From: Nocardia jiangxiensis NBRC 101359
Lineage (GTDB): Bacteria; Actinomycetota; Actinomycetes; Mycobacteriales; Mycobacteriaceae
NCBI RefSeq assembly: GCF_000308615.1
Contig: NZ_BAGB01000164.1
Location: 1-64,000, forward strand
Length of the DNA stretch: 64,000 bases
Direction: 5' to 3'
Below are positions 43,339 through 51,877 of this stretch, piece by piece. Position 1 is the first letter of the stretch. Each line of letters opens with the position of its first letter. The notes below the pieces were generated by a model, which saw only the letters and a list, made by a program, of their open reading frames with translations, was not told the origin of the DNA and did not search any database. The translations under genes were made by a program, and so were the position numbers.

Positions 43339-44211
43339 TCAGCCTCGGCGCGCCGCGTTCGAGGCGGCGACAGCTTCGGCCTTCCTCAGATCTCGGGGTG
43401 TCTCGAATTCGATTGCGCCCCTGGAGATCACCACGTCATGCTGTTGCGGGATCTCGGGCAGAAGCACTGGCGGAACGGCGACCACGTGCAGTTCGAGGTC
43501 CTGTTCGGCGGTCACGGTCAGCGTCTCACCGACCTCCGCCTGAACAGCGGCCAGGTATCCGACCCGCATATCGGCGACCACGCCGCCGCCACCGAGCACG
43601 ACGACGAAACGGCGCGAATCCTCTGCCGAAACCCATTGCGCCCCAGTTTCGATTTTGACCCATTCGATCCGCAAGGCCCGCTCGGTGAAGGCGCCGAAGA
43701 ACTTTCGCTGCACACCCGGCTGGCCCGCCACCGGCAGGTAGTTGTAATTCGCCGGGTCGAACTTGATCACGTCCGCGTAGCGGGGCCTGGGCATCAACTG
43801 CTCGCCGGGGCGCCTGGTGCCGCGGGCCGCGTCTGCCTTCTGTGCATCGGTGGGCATCCCCATACCCAGTCCGGACGCCCCGCCGAACTGCAGCACCAGT
43901 TGCAGTTGTTTCGGGTCACCCAGCGGATCGTCCTGCGGACCGTAGTAGACGCCCTCCGGAAAGTATCCGATCTCCCCCTCGTGCAGAATTCCCTGCTCGC
44001 CCAGGTTCATATCACCGACGATCGGAAGCCTGATCTGCTCCAACGAATGCCGGTGCCGCGGCATGTGGAAATCGCCCTCCTGCCGGCCCAGCACGTAACG
44101 GAAGTTCTCCGTCGTCTCCGAATCATCGCCCGACAGTAGATAATTGAACGCCACCGTACCCATGGGGTGGTCCATGTGATACGCGCTCTCGTCGTACGGT
44201 ACGACCTTCAT
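43339..44211 (-). CDS. Cupin-domain protein (paralogue of 6367-7206)
   Basis: 290 residues. N-terminal half nearly identical in motif order to the first copy: MDHPMGTVAFNYLL, HMPRHRHSLEQIRLP, LHEGEIGYFPEG and YGPQDDPLGDP; the middle linker (residues ~115-140) is divergent. The C-terminal half again has a weaker beta-barrel repeat. The ATG is preceded by GAGGAGG. A perfect ACCTAC-CTA-GTAGGT site lies 45 bases upstream, so this lone gene belongs to the same regulon as 7206 although no GntR is adjacent. Confidence 0.9.
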   Translation of the reverse strand: MKVVPYDESAYHMDHPMGTVAFNYLLSGDDSETTENFRYVLGRQEGDFHMPRHRHSLEQIRLPIVGDMNLGEQGILHEGEIGYFPEGVYYGPQDDPLGDPKQLQLVLQFGGASGLGMGMPTDAQKADAARGTRRPGEQLMPRPRYADVIKFDPANYNYLPVAGQPGVQRKFFGAFTERALRIEWVKIETGAQWVSAEDSRRFVVVLGGGGVVADMRVGYLAAVQAEVGETLTVTAEQDLELHVVAVPPVLLPEIPQQHDVVISRGAIEFETPRDLRKAEAVAASNAARRG

Positions 44212-44255
44212 CGCGACCTCCTCGGGTCTGACACCATCCTCACCCAGTCCACCAT

Positions 44256-44270
44256 ACCTACCTAGTAGGT
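44256..44270. promoter_or_regulatory. Candidate GntR operator ACCTAC-CTA-GTAGGT
   Basis: Perfect arms, upstream of the second cupin gene; about 17 kb from the nearest paralogous GntR gene. Confidence 0.68.
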
Positions 44271-44616
44271 TTCCAGCTAAAGTTCCAAGGATATAGCGCG
44301 GTCACCGCATCGGGCCGTCCGGTCGGCCTTCCACCAGATGGTCAGAACGCGGCCGACGCGCCGGACGAAGCTTACGGAGGCCGATGGTTTGCGTAGCGCC
44401 ATTCAGACGGCACCAGCACCGACCGTGACGGTGGGGTGTCATCACACGGTGTCGCCGGTGAAATGACAGAGGCCCCTCCGCGTCGAGCGAAAGGGCCTCC
44501 TGCCGGTTGCGCGACCGAAGCGATTCAACCCCCGACCTTCTCCGATTCGTAAGCAGGTCGGGCTGATCGACGACGAAGCACTTTCACCGGCAACTCCACA
44601 GTTACTATGCCCGCGG
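44271..44616. other. Intergenic stretch with hairpin
   Basis: About 345 bases without a gene. A GAGGCCC/GGGCCTC hairpin (44469-44499) lies some 120 bases past the P450 stop on the minus strand and may terminate it. Nothing else recognisable. Confidence 0.5.
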
Positions 44617-45861
44617 TCAGACGTGGAGCACGACGGGCATGGTCTCCCAGCCGCTACGTACTACGTGCATGACGGGCACCGGATCTGCCGCGGGTTCGAT
44701 CCGCGAGAATCGATCGAGCAGCCCATTGAGAACAATCGGCGCCTCGAGTCGCACCAGGCGAGAGCCGGCGCAGACGTGGGCGCCACCACCGAAGGCCAGG
44801 TGTTTGACCGCCTCTTTGCGAGTGACGTCGAAGCGATGCGGCTCACTGAATACGGTCTCGTCGCGGTTCGCAGCCATGTAGACCAGGTACAGATGCTGTC
44901 CTTCCCTGATGGTTTGACCAGCAATCTCATGATCTTCAGCGGCAGTGCGGACGAACGCCCGCGCCGGAGTAACCATTCGCAGCGTCTCCTCCACAGCCAA
45001 AGGCACCAGCGACCTGTCGGCTCGCAGAGCATCCCACTGGTCGGGGTTGCGCGCGAAGTGATAGACGAGCCCATTGAGCAGCGACCTGGTTGTATCACTC
45101 CCCGCAGCGAGCATCGTCATGGCGAACGTTACGACGTTGGCTTGCGACACTTTGTCATTGTGAAGTTCCGCATCGAGCAGCACCGTGAGCAGGTCCGCAT
45201 CACCCGGATGCGCACGCTTGTGCTCGATGTTCTCGATGATGAAGCGCTGCAGGCTGGCAAACTCGGCGACCGCCGCCTGTAGTTCCTCGAACGTGAGATT
45301 GCCGCCGAGCTTTTCGAGTTCTTCACTCCAGGCCAGAACTCGGTCATGATCCGCCGCAGGAAGCCCGATCAGATTGGATCCCGCCCTGATCGGAATGTTG
45401 GTCGCAATGACCGACCAGTCGAAGGCTTCCCCGACCGGCACCTCATCGAGCAGTTCAGCGGTGTACTCCGCGATCGGCCCGCTCATCGCCTCCATCGCCG
45501 AGGCCGAGAACGCCGGGGCCAGAACCCTGCGTAGATCTTGGTGTCGCACCCCGTCCGTCGTGCCGACCTGCTCGCCCCCTTTGGGGAAGAAGGAATCGGT
45601 CATGGTGGTATCGCCCAACTGGTCCTTGTACTTCACATCGTTCAGGAATTGTCCCTCCCGGTTGCGAAACACCTCAGGTTTGCTCACCACGTCGCGGATG
45701 TCGGCATACCGCGTGAGCACGAATGTGTCGAGCGACTCGTAGTAGAAGGCCGGCGCCTCGCGACGCATTCGGTCGAAGGTCGTCCAGGGGTCGTCGAGGT
45801 AGAACGCTGGGTCTTCGATGCGCACGGCATCCCTCAAGTCGACGTTGTTAGCTGCGTCCAT
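44617..45861 (-). CDS. Cytochrome P450 (class I, actinobacterial)
   Basis: 414 residues from ATG 45861, preceded by GGGGAG; the frame to 45894 overlaps the operator. I-helix MTMLAAGSDTTRSL with the acid-Thr pair, ExxR in VEETLRMV, and the haem loop FGGGAHVCAGSRL with its Cys ligand. Soluble, no membrane anchor. Divergent from a [3Fe-4S] ferredoxin 84 bases away, its likely electron donor. The substrate is unknown; steroid-, terpene- or alkyl-hydroxylating P450s share this layout. Confidence 0.94.
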   Translation of the reverse strand: MDAANNVDLRDAVRIEDPAFYLDDPWTTFDRMRREAPAFYYESLDTFVLTRYADIRDVVSKPEVFRNREGQFLNDVKYKDQLGDTTMTDSFFPKGGEQVGTTDGVRHQDLRRVLAPAFSASAMEAMSGPIAEYTAELLDEVPVGEAFDWSVIATNIPIRAGSNLIGLPAADHDRVLAWSEELEKLGGNLTFEELQAAVAEFASLQRFIIENIEHKRAHPGDADLLTVLLDAELHNDKVSQANVVTFAMTMLAAGSDTTRSLLNGLVYHFARNPDQWDALRADRSLVPLAVEETLRMVTPARAFVRTAAEDHEIAGQTIREGQHLYLVYMAANRDETVFSEPHRFDVTRKEAVKHLAFGGGAHVCAGSRLVRLEAPIVLNGLLDRFSRIEPAADPVPVMHVVRSGWETMPVVLHV

Positions 45862-45896
45862 GCAGACTCCCCAGTACCGAAGTAATGTTAACATGA

Positions 45897-45908
45897 TTAC
45901 TTAAGTAA
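45897..45908. promoter_or_regulatory. Perfect palindrome TTACTTAAGTAA between P450 and ferredoxin
   Basis: 12-bp perfect palindrome inside GATTACTTAAGTAACT, centred in the divergent P450/ferredoxin promoter region. The AAGTAAC half also occurs twice around the TetR gene start region (51790-51870), so TetR is a candidate binder. Confidence 0.55.
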
Positions 45909-45944
45909 CTATAATCACACTTTGTCGACAGTCAAGGGAGTCCA

Positions 45945-46172
45945 ATGAGCAACGACGAACAGATCGCACACGCTGACCGCGCGGTTTGCGCCGGCTCGGG
46001 CCTGTGCGCGTACGTCGCACCGAACCACTTCGAAGTACGCGACGGAGTGGTCGCGGTAATCCGAGCTCGCATCGCCCCATCCGATTCGACGCAGGTCACG
46101 GAAGCGATCGACTCGTGCCCCACTCGCGCCCTGAGCCTTCGGGCGGCCGCCGAACCCTCGGGCGAATCCTGA
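45945..46172 (+). CDS. [3Fe-4S]-type ferredoxin
   Basis: 75 residues with Cys15 and Cys21 (CAGSGLC) and Cys58 before Pro (SCPTRAL), the pattern of P450-linked ferredoxins. Divergently transcribed from the P450 at 44617 and followed by a hairpin. No dedicated ferredoxin reductase is adjacent, so a housekeeping reductase must feed it. Confidence 0.93.
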   Translation: MSNDEQIAHADRAVCAGSGLCAYVAPNHFEVRDGVVAVIRARIAPSDSTQVTEAIDSCPTRALSLRAAAEPSGES

Positions 46173-46211
46173 CTGATCACGTAGTCGAACTGCCAGGCCG
46201 GGCCACGATCC

Positions 46212-46248
46212 GTTCAAGGCGTCACCGAACACCGAAGACGCCTTGAAC
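46212..46248 (+). terminator. Hairpin after ferredoxin
   Basis: 12-bp perfect arms GTTCAAGGCGTC/GACGCCTTGAAC with a 13-base loop, 40 bases past the ferredoxin stop. Confidence 0.7.
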
Positions 46249-46702
46249 CACGTGGACGGCTACGTCCCGAACCTTTCGGCAACCAGCAAAATCTGGGACA
46301 GGTGCACAGCTCACCAACACGACCAGACGAGACACCGAGTTCCGCTCGTCGAGGCAATCGGCAGAGTAGCCGTGCACCCTCCATCCAGCCGATGAGCCGA
46401 CCTCGCCGGCGTCCCTAATGATGATCATCATTCAGTCGGACCAGCCGCAATGAAGCCTGCTGACGGTCACGACAGTCGTCCCGCCGCCCACGCTGGATGG
46501 ACATCGCGGCGAGGGCGGACTCGCCGTCATGAGCCGACTTTCGATATCGGTCACACGGACACCGCGCATCTCGTACACCTCCATCAGCTTCGCTTGTGCG
46601 GCAAAACTTTCCGATCAGGATCGGTGGCCAACGCCGCAGCGACCCACTCCTCGATGCCCCTGGGGCGCATGGTTACCAGCTGTTCGCATATCGGTAATAT
46701 AG
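46249..46702. other. Non-coding stretch with a 16-bp palindrome
   Basis: About 450 bases with no credible gene. AATGATGATCATCATT (46417-46432) is a perfect 16-bp palindrome of operator type; its partner protein is unknown. Confidence 0.5.
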
Positions 46703-46728
46703 ACAGGTAACCTGAACAGGTATCCTGT
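46703..46728. promoter_or_regulatory. Two adjacent ACAGG-N3-CCTG(T/A) operators
   Basis: ACAGG-TAA-CCTGA (46703-46715) and ACAGG-TAT-CCTGT (46716-46728) lie back to back, 25 bases upstream of the transporter start. The same palindrome stands before the MarR gene (59489), at 49449 and at 59848. Confidence 0.68.
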
Positions 46729-46753
46729 TTAATATACCTGAGAGAAGGAAAGA

Positions 46754-48205
46754 GTGATCCAGTTGACCGAACCTCGCGCACTCCAGACGACGCAGTCACC
46801 GCCAGCCGGATCACCCTTCACCTGGCGGTTCACGACTCCACTTCTCGTGGGGTCCACCTTCAACCCGATCAACAGCAGCATCATCGCCACAGCGCTGACC
46901 CCGATCGCCCGTACCTTCGACGTCTCGGCGGGACGAGCCACAATCCTGGTCGCGGCCCTATACGTGGCCAGCGGGATCGCCCAGCCCACGATGGGCAAGC
47001 TCGCGGCCCGGTTCGGCGGCCGCCGGGTGTTCCTGGCCGGCATCATTCTGGTGCTGGCGGGCGGCATCCTCGGCACCATCGGAACGAGTCTGGCGACGCT
47101 GACCGTGGCCCGCGTCATCCTCGGCATCGGCACCTCGGCCGGTTATCCCTGCGCCATGCACCTCATCCGCGGCAGGGCCGCTGATACTGGCATCGATGCG
47201 CCGGGCAGCGTGCTGGGTCAGCTGACCCTGGCCGCTCAGGTGACGGCCGCCTTCGGTCTACCCCTGGGCGGACTGCTGGTCGGAGCGGCTGGTTGGCGAG
47301 TCACTTTCGCGATCAACATTCCGCTCGCCCTGATCGCGGCGGCCATGGCCTGGCGCTGGATTCCCAGCGATGCACCATCCGAAGCACGCCCCAGCTTGCG
47401 GTCCATCGCCTCGGATGTCGACCCGGCAGGAATCCTCCTGTTCGGCGGGGCGTTCAGCTCGCTGCTGATCTTCCTCATGGGCCTGCGCGCCCCGAACTGG
47501 ATCACGCTGGGGCTGGCTGTGGTCTTGTTCGCCGTCCTCATCGCCTGGGAACGCCGCGCTGCGGCCCCGCTGATCGACGTCCGGATGCTGGCAGCCAACC
47601 GACCGCTCTGCCTCACCTACCTCCGGACCGTGGTCAGCCTGTTCGGCGGATACTGCGTCATGTACGGCGTCACCCAGTGGCTCCAGGACGGAAAGGGCTT
47701 ATCTGCCCTGATCACGGGCCTGGTTATGCTGCCGATGTCGGCCGTGGCGATCTTTGTCTCCGGCCCCGTATCCCGCCGCAACCTGATCCGCAGCCCGCTG
47801 CTCGCCTCGGCAATCATCGCCTTGGCGGTTGGGATCGGCCTACGCCTGATGGACGTGCACACCCCAGTTGTGCTGATCTTGATGGCTACCATCGCCTTCG
47901 GCGTCAGCTTCACACTCGGCCCCCTCGGCCTACAGGCGTCCATGTACGACCAGACTCCAGCCCCACAGATCGGACCTGCCGCGGGGCTACTGCGCACCTT
48001 CACCTACACCGGGGCAGTGTTCTCCTCGAGTCTGATCAGCCTCGTCTATTCACCCACGGTCAGCACCGACGGCCTGCACACACTGGGCAACCTACTCGCC
48101 CTGACCAGCCTGCTGAGCGTCGTGCTCGTCGTCGCCGACCGCCGCCTGCCGCGCCGAATCTCCCAAGCGGGCAGCAGTGATGCCACGGAGCCTGTAGTGA
48201 GATAG
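46754..48205 (+). CDS. DHA2-type MFS transporter
   Basis: 483 residues starting at GTG 46754, with GAAGGAAAGA just ahead. Fourteen predicted helices. FNPINSSIIATALTPIARTF replaces the usual helix-1 D..IVNVALP, and GKLAARFGGRR marks loop 2-3. It would export (or import) a hydrophobic compound using the proton gradient. The double ACAGG operator at its promoter suggests induction by a ligand of the MarR at 58975, 12 kb away. Confidence 0.9.
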   Translation: MIQLTEPRALQTTQSPPAGSPFTWRFTTPLLVGSTFNPINSSIIATALTPIARTFDVSAGRATILVAALYVASGIAQPTMGKLAARFGGRRVFLAGIILVLAGGILGTIGTSLATLTVARVILGIGTSAGYPCAMHLIRGRAADTGIDAPGSVLGQLTLAAQVTAAFGLPLGGLLVGAAGWRVTFAINIPLALIAAAMAWRWIPSDAPSEARPSLRSIASDVDPAGILLFGGAFSSLLIFLMGLRAPNWITLGLAVVLFAVLIAWERRAAAPLIDVRMLAANRPLCLTYLRTVVSLFGGYCVMYGVTQWLQDGKGLSALITGLVMLPMSAVAIFVSGPVSRRNLIRSPLLASAIIALAVGIGLRLMDVHTPVVLILMATIAFGVSFTLGPLGLQASMYDQTPAPQIGPAAGLLRTFTYTGAVFSSSLISLVYSPTVSTDGLHTLGNLLALTSLLSVVLVVADRRLPRRISQAGSSDATEPVVR

Positions 48206-48504
48206 GTCGGTTCCACGAACGAAATCGGCAGTGACCAGGGCGTCGAAGATGGCGATACGGTGCGGTATATCGCACCGACGGCGTGGCGCCCCGGTCACCT
48301 CTGTCCTCGCCGGACGATTGGACAGCTATTCCAAATCTCGAATTCGCCGACTCCGCATACGAGGCGACGACCAACGAGTTGTGCGGGATCACCGCTCGGT
48401 CACGAAGAACTCGAGCCGAGCGGCAGGTCCCGCACATACATCATGTGTAGTCGCGCGGAGCCACCAGATCGCCCTGATCGACTCGTTACTGCGCCGAGGC
48501 GACT
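48206..48504. other. Intergenic stretch between convergent genes
   Basis: About 300 bases without a gene; a small GGTGCG/CGCACC hairpin at 48259-48276 is the only structure seen. Confidence 0.5.
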
Positions 48505-49221
48505 CTATGCTTCGCCCTTTGCATGCAGGGTGTTGTACATCTGGGCCGCACTCGCCACACCGACCGTACCGCCGACCAGGGCCCCGCCCAGGATTGCGCC
48601 CACACCTCCCATTGCGCCCGCGCCCAGGATGCAGCCACCGATCGCGGCGAGTGGGGTAACCGGCGGAGCGACCGCCATGAGTGCGCCGCCCGTGATAGCG
48701 CCGAGCGGGCATCCGATCGCTGCCCCGGTCACGCCACCAACCATCGCGCCCACACCGCTGGCCAGTCCGAATTGGGCGCCTGCTTGACCGAGCGCGGCAT
48801 TGAAGTCGGCCTGCTGGTCGACCTGCTGGACCGGTGCGGGATTCAGCACGGGCTGTGCAGCTATGGGTGAATCTGCTTCTCGTCGGGGAATTCCAGTGGC
48901 GGCGACGGCCGGAATGTCGCTTGCCGCCTTGGGCGGCGTATCGAATTTCTGCCCAACGACCGCCCTGCCCGTTGCGTCCGTGACCTGCACCACACCGCCT
49001 CGGGTAGTGAGTGTTCCCAGCGGAGTCGACAGCACCGCGGAACGATCCTGCGTATTAGCGGCATAGCGCACACCCGGAGCGAGTGACACGCTCAGAGTGC
49101 TCAGGTCAGGTACAGGTGTTGCCGCGACAGGAACGGCGGCGTTCGCAGAGCCTACCGTTATGACGCCGATGGTGCCCACAGCCAACGTTGCGACGGATAC
49201 GGCGTAGTTCAGCTTCTTCAT
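48505..49221 (-). CDS. Secreted protein with glycine-zipper C-terminus
   Basis: 238 residues from ATG 49221, after GAGGATGTC. A classical signal peptide (MKKLNYAVSVATLAVG, cleavage after SANA) leads to a ~65-residue domain with LAPGVRYAANTQDRSAVL and TPLGTLTTRGG, a proline/alanine linker, and a hydrophobic Gly-rich tail (GVGAMVGGVTGAAIG, ILGAGAMGGVGAILGG) able to insert into or cross a membrane. Proteins of this build are common in Nocardia with no assigned role. A single-gene unit, probably not part of the catabolic pathways. Confidence 0.82.
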   Translation of the reverse strand: MKKLNYAVSVATLAVGTIGVITVGSANAAVPVAATPVPDLSTLSVSLAPGVRYAANTQDRSAVLSTPLGTLTTRGGVVQVTDATGRAVVGQKFDTPPKAASDIPAVAATGIPRREADSPIAAQPVLNPAPVQQVDQQADFNAALGQAGAQFGLASGVGAMVGGVTGAAIGCPLGAITGGALMAVAPPVTPLAAIGGCILGAGAMGGVGAILGGALVGGTVGVASAAQMYNTLHAKGEA

Positions 49222-49448
49222 GACATCCTCATTCATAGGTCCGCGTCCAGCTGGAATAGCGGATTTGCATGTGGCGCAGACGAATTGGGTACGACCGAGG
49301 CCGAACCCAACTCCCGGGCCGCCCCTGCTGAGAGCCGACCGGGATCACTACCCGGACATGCAGCGCCAACGGGCCTCGCCCTGCTGCACCAAGTACTTCC
49401 CGGCCTCTCCTGTCACCGGCGCGGTAGGTCCTGCTCGCAGCACTTTAC

Positions 49449-49461
49449 ACAGGCGGCCTGT
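49449..49461. promoter_or_regulatory. MarR-type operator ACAGG-CGG-CCTGT
   Basis: Perfect arms; the wider TTACACAGGCnGCCTGTT is shared with the 59848 site. It stands 15 bases before the TauD-like fragment. Confidence 0.6.
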
Positions 49462-49475
49462 TTATCCGTCCAGGA

Positions 49476-49742
49476 ATGGCGAACATAATCATAATTTCAG
49501 CGACAGGCCCATCCGGTTGCTCGACCAGGGCCGCGGCGGCTCCACCACATGCAGGAGGGTGCAGCACGACGAAGGCAGTTCCGCTGTCTGCCGACATCGG
49601 AGTCGAGCTGCGGGATCTCGACACGAGCAAGCCGCTGAACGAGGAGGAGAGCATGGATCTTCGTGAGGCATTCGACGGCGGCGTCGTTCTCGCGCGCGGT
49701 CACAAGCTACGCCGACTGGCGCTGTCCACACTGAACTGGTAA
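49476..49742 (+). pseudogene. N-terminal fragment of a TauD/TfdA-family dioxygenase
   Basis: The frame encodes 88 residues. From 49578 on, it reads VPLSADIGVELRDLDTSKPL and LREAFDGGVVLARGHKL, the N-terminal strand-helix of Fe(II)/2-oxoglutarate TauD/TfdA enzymes. The iron-binding HxD and the rest are absent; the frame ends after LSTLNW and a strong hairpin follows. The residues before 49570 look non-homologous. A truncated gene that kept its operator and terminator. Confidence 0.5.
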
Positions 49743-49751
49743 CCGTTCCAC

Positions 49752-49803
49752 ACGACTACGGCCCGCCGATCCCTGTTCACAGGGATCGGCGGGCCGTAGT
49801 CGT
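49752..49803 (+). terminator. 24-bp perfect hairpin
   Basis: Arms 49752-49775 and 49780-49803 are perfect complements around TTCA, ten bases past the TauD fragment stop; a loose T-containing tail follows. Confidence 0.75.
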
Positions 49804-49949
49804 ATTCGCGTCTAGCTTGTTTCATGAGCAGTGCCGTCGGCAGCCTCCACGTGGTGAGGATGACGGGTTCCTTCTCGTCGAGCCGCTCACGGTCCTCCTG
49901 ATGCGCCCGCAGGTCCGTGCAGTCGGAAACGCCCGCGCAGGGATACAGC

Positions 49950-50696
49950 TCACGCCAGGAACCCTCCATCGACCGCAAGGTGGCAGCCGTTGACATACGA
50001 CGCCTCCTCCGACAGGAGGAAAGCGACTGCGGTAGCAATCTCGTCACCGCTGCCAACACGCCCCATCGGAATTCCGGTGTCGGCAACCTGCCGAGTTCCC
50101 TCGGGATCCCTCTGAGTCATTTCTGTATCAATCACCCCGGGCTGCAGCTCGTTCACCCTGATGCCGCGACCGCCATATTGTATTGCGGCAGTCCTGGTCA
50201 GACCGCGAATACCGTGCTTTGCACTGGAGTAGTCGGCCGTCGGTCCACCACGATCAGCGAACACACTCGATACGTTGACGATTGCACCACCACCCGATTG
50301 AAGTATCGCGGGAATTTCGTATTTGAGCCCGAAGAAGATGCTGCTCAGATCAATATCGACCGTATTACGCCATTGCTCGTATGTAATGTCGGGAATATCC
50401 GCGAAGACCCCTGTCACACCGGCGTTGTTGACAGCGTAGTGTAGCTCACCAAATTCTTCGACGGTTCGACGGACTGCCCGTTCATTGGTCTCAGGGAGGC
50501 TGACGTCACCGGGGATGGCGAGGGCTCGTCCTCCGGCCGAAGTGATCTGATCAACCACATCGGCGAGCCTGTCGGGTCGACGCCCGACAATGCTTACAGC
50601 CGCGCCCCGCGCCGCCAGAAGTAGCGCCGTCGAGCGGCCCATACCAGACCCGGCCCCGGTTACCAGAGCCACTTTTCCCGAGAATTGCTCATTCAT
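49950..50696 (-). CDS. SDR-family oxidoreductase
   Basis: 248 residues from ATG 50696; GAGGAG sits nine bases upstream, whereas ATG 50705 touches it. Motifs: VTGAGSGMGRSTA, NNAGVTG, the catalytic Ser in VNVSSVF and YSSAKHG, and VDGGFLA at the end. Classical SDR length. It lies downstream of the other SDR on the same strand, 205 bases away. Substrate unknown. Confidence 0.92.
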   Translation of the reverse strand: MNEQFSGKVALVTGAGSGMGRSTALLLAARGAAVSIVGRRPDRLADVVDQITSAGGRALAIPGDVSLPETNERAVRRTVEEFGELHYAVNNAGVTGVFADIPDITYEQWRNTVDIDLSSIFFGLKYEIPAILQSGGGAIVNVSSVFADRGGPTADYSSAKHGIRGLTRTAAIQYGGRGIRVNELQPGVIDTEMTQRDPEGTRQVADTGIPMGRVGSGDEIATAVAFLLSEEASYVNGCHLAVDGGFLA

Positions 50697-50901
50697 GCTC
50701 GCCATCTCCTCGCCGCATATTTCGTGGGCTGCGGCACTCAAACAGGTTTCTCATGTTCGTTCCGATGAGCGGCGCGATGTCCACCGCCGCCGATTTGCTT
50801 ATTCGAGATCTACCGTAACGTCGAGATATCAACGGTCTTCATGATCGTGCGGGCCACCCGATTCGATCGAATGGCCCTGCACCCCAGTGTCGCTGGACTG
50901 A

Positions 50902-51774
50902 TCACAGATTCTTTTCGAGGGCGGTCCCGTCACCGGTCCGGTTCAGACTCGACCACAGGACGCTACCGCCGGTTGTGTTCGCGGCACGGAACTCCTCCCA
51001 GTACCACTGAGGACCGAGCAGCTGCTTGGCCCGCGGGATGATCTCGCTGTCCGGGCCGGCGTAGTAGCGCACCTGCTGCGGCTGTCCGTCGGTGGCGGCG
51101 CGGTAGATCACCCCGGCGGCAACCTCCGGCGAGGAGCCGTACGAGGCCTGGGGCGTGTTGAAGAACGCGTCCAGCGCGGCCTGATAGTCGTCCGGGATGT
51201 CCTGAGCGATATCCATCTTCGAGAAGATCCGGGTGTTGTGACTGCCCGGGAAGACCGCTTTTGCCGAGGCGTTGAACGGCGCAAGCTCGATATTGAGCCC
51301 CTCGGTGAGGCTGGCCACTGCGGCCTTGGAAGCCTGGTACACCGAGGTGAACGGATAGCCCTGCTCGGCACTGATCGAGGAGAGGCTGACGATCACACCG
51401 GTCCGCCGGGTGCGGAAGTGCGGCAGGAAGGCGCGAGTCAGCGCGATCAAGCCGAAGACGTTGGTCTGGAACTGACGGTGGATCTGATCCGAAGTGGAGG
51501 CCTCGAGCGGCCCCATCTGGTAGTAGCCGGCATTGTTCACCAGGACGTCGACCTGACCGAACTGGGCGATGGCCTGTTCGGCGAAGCCCGGCGCGGCCGA
51601 CTCGTCGTCGACGTCGAGCAGCAGGGTGCGAACCCGGTCGAGGTGCTGGTGAACCTCGAGATCGGCGTCTTTGCGGACGGTCGCGACAACGTTCCACCCC
51701 TCGGCTACGAACTTCTCCACGGTGGCCCGGCCGATGCCGGATGCAGTGCCGGTGATGACGACGGTGTTGTTCAT
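50902..51774 (-). CDS. SDR-family oxidoreductase
   Basis: 290 residues: VVITGTASGIGRATVEKF at the N-terminus, NNAGYYQMGP, SLSSISAE and YQASKAAV as the catalytic pair, and a longer C-terminal region (WYWEEFRAAN) than usual. Divergent from the TetR gene with AAGTAAC-type repeats between them, so it is the most probable TetR target. Confidence 0.92.
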   Translation of the reverse strand: MNNTVVITGTASGIGRATVEKFVAEGWNVVATVRKDADLEVHQHLDRVRTLLLDVDDESAAPGFAEQAIAQFGQVDVLVNNAGYYQMGPLEASTSDQIHRQFQTNVFGLIALTRAFLPHFRTRRTGVIVSLSSISAEQGYPFTSVYQASKAAVASLTEGLNIELAPFNASAKAVFPGSHNTRIFSKMDIAQDIPDDYQAALDAFFNTPQASYGSSPEVAAGVIYRAATDGQPQQVRYYAGPDSEIIPRAKQLLGPQWYWEEFRAANTTGGSVLWSSLNRTGDGTALEKNL

Positions 51775-51789
51775 GGCTGTCTGTCTCCG

Positions 51790-51870
51790 TTGAAAGTAGG
51801 AAGTTACTTACAACGAAGAAGCTAGCAACGCCTTGCGCAGCTTGTCAAGTAACCACCTACCTACTTACTC
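51790..51870. promoter_or_regulatory. Candidate TetR operators between SDR and TetR
   Basis: AAGTAAC-N2-CCTAC occurs in opposite orientations: as GTAGGAAGTTACTT near 51796 and as AAGTAACCACCTAC near 51848. The P450/ferredoxin palindrome at 45897 contains the same AAGTAAC half. Confidence 0.5.
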
Positions 51871-51877
51871 TGAAGGC

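Noticed and set aside
48259..48276. Small hairpin GGTGCG/CGCACC as a terminator
   Set aside because: Six base pairs without a T-run, 50 bases past the transporter stop; too weak to call.
49700..50086. A 128-codon minus-strand frame past the end of the SDR at 49950
   Set aside because: It overlaps the SDR end in another frame and runs through the terminator hairpin; no family recognised.
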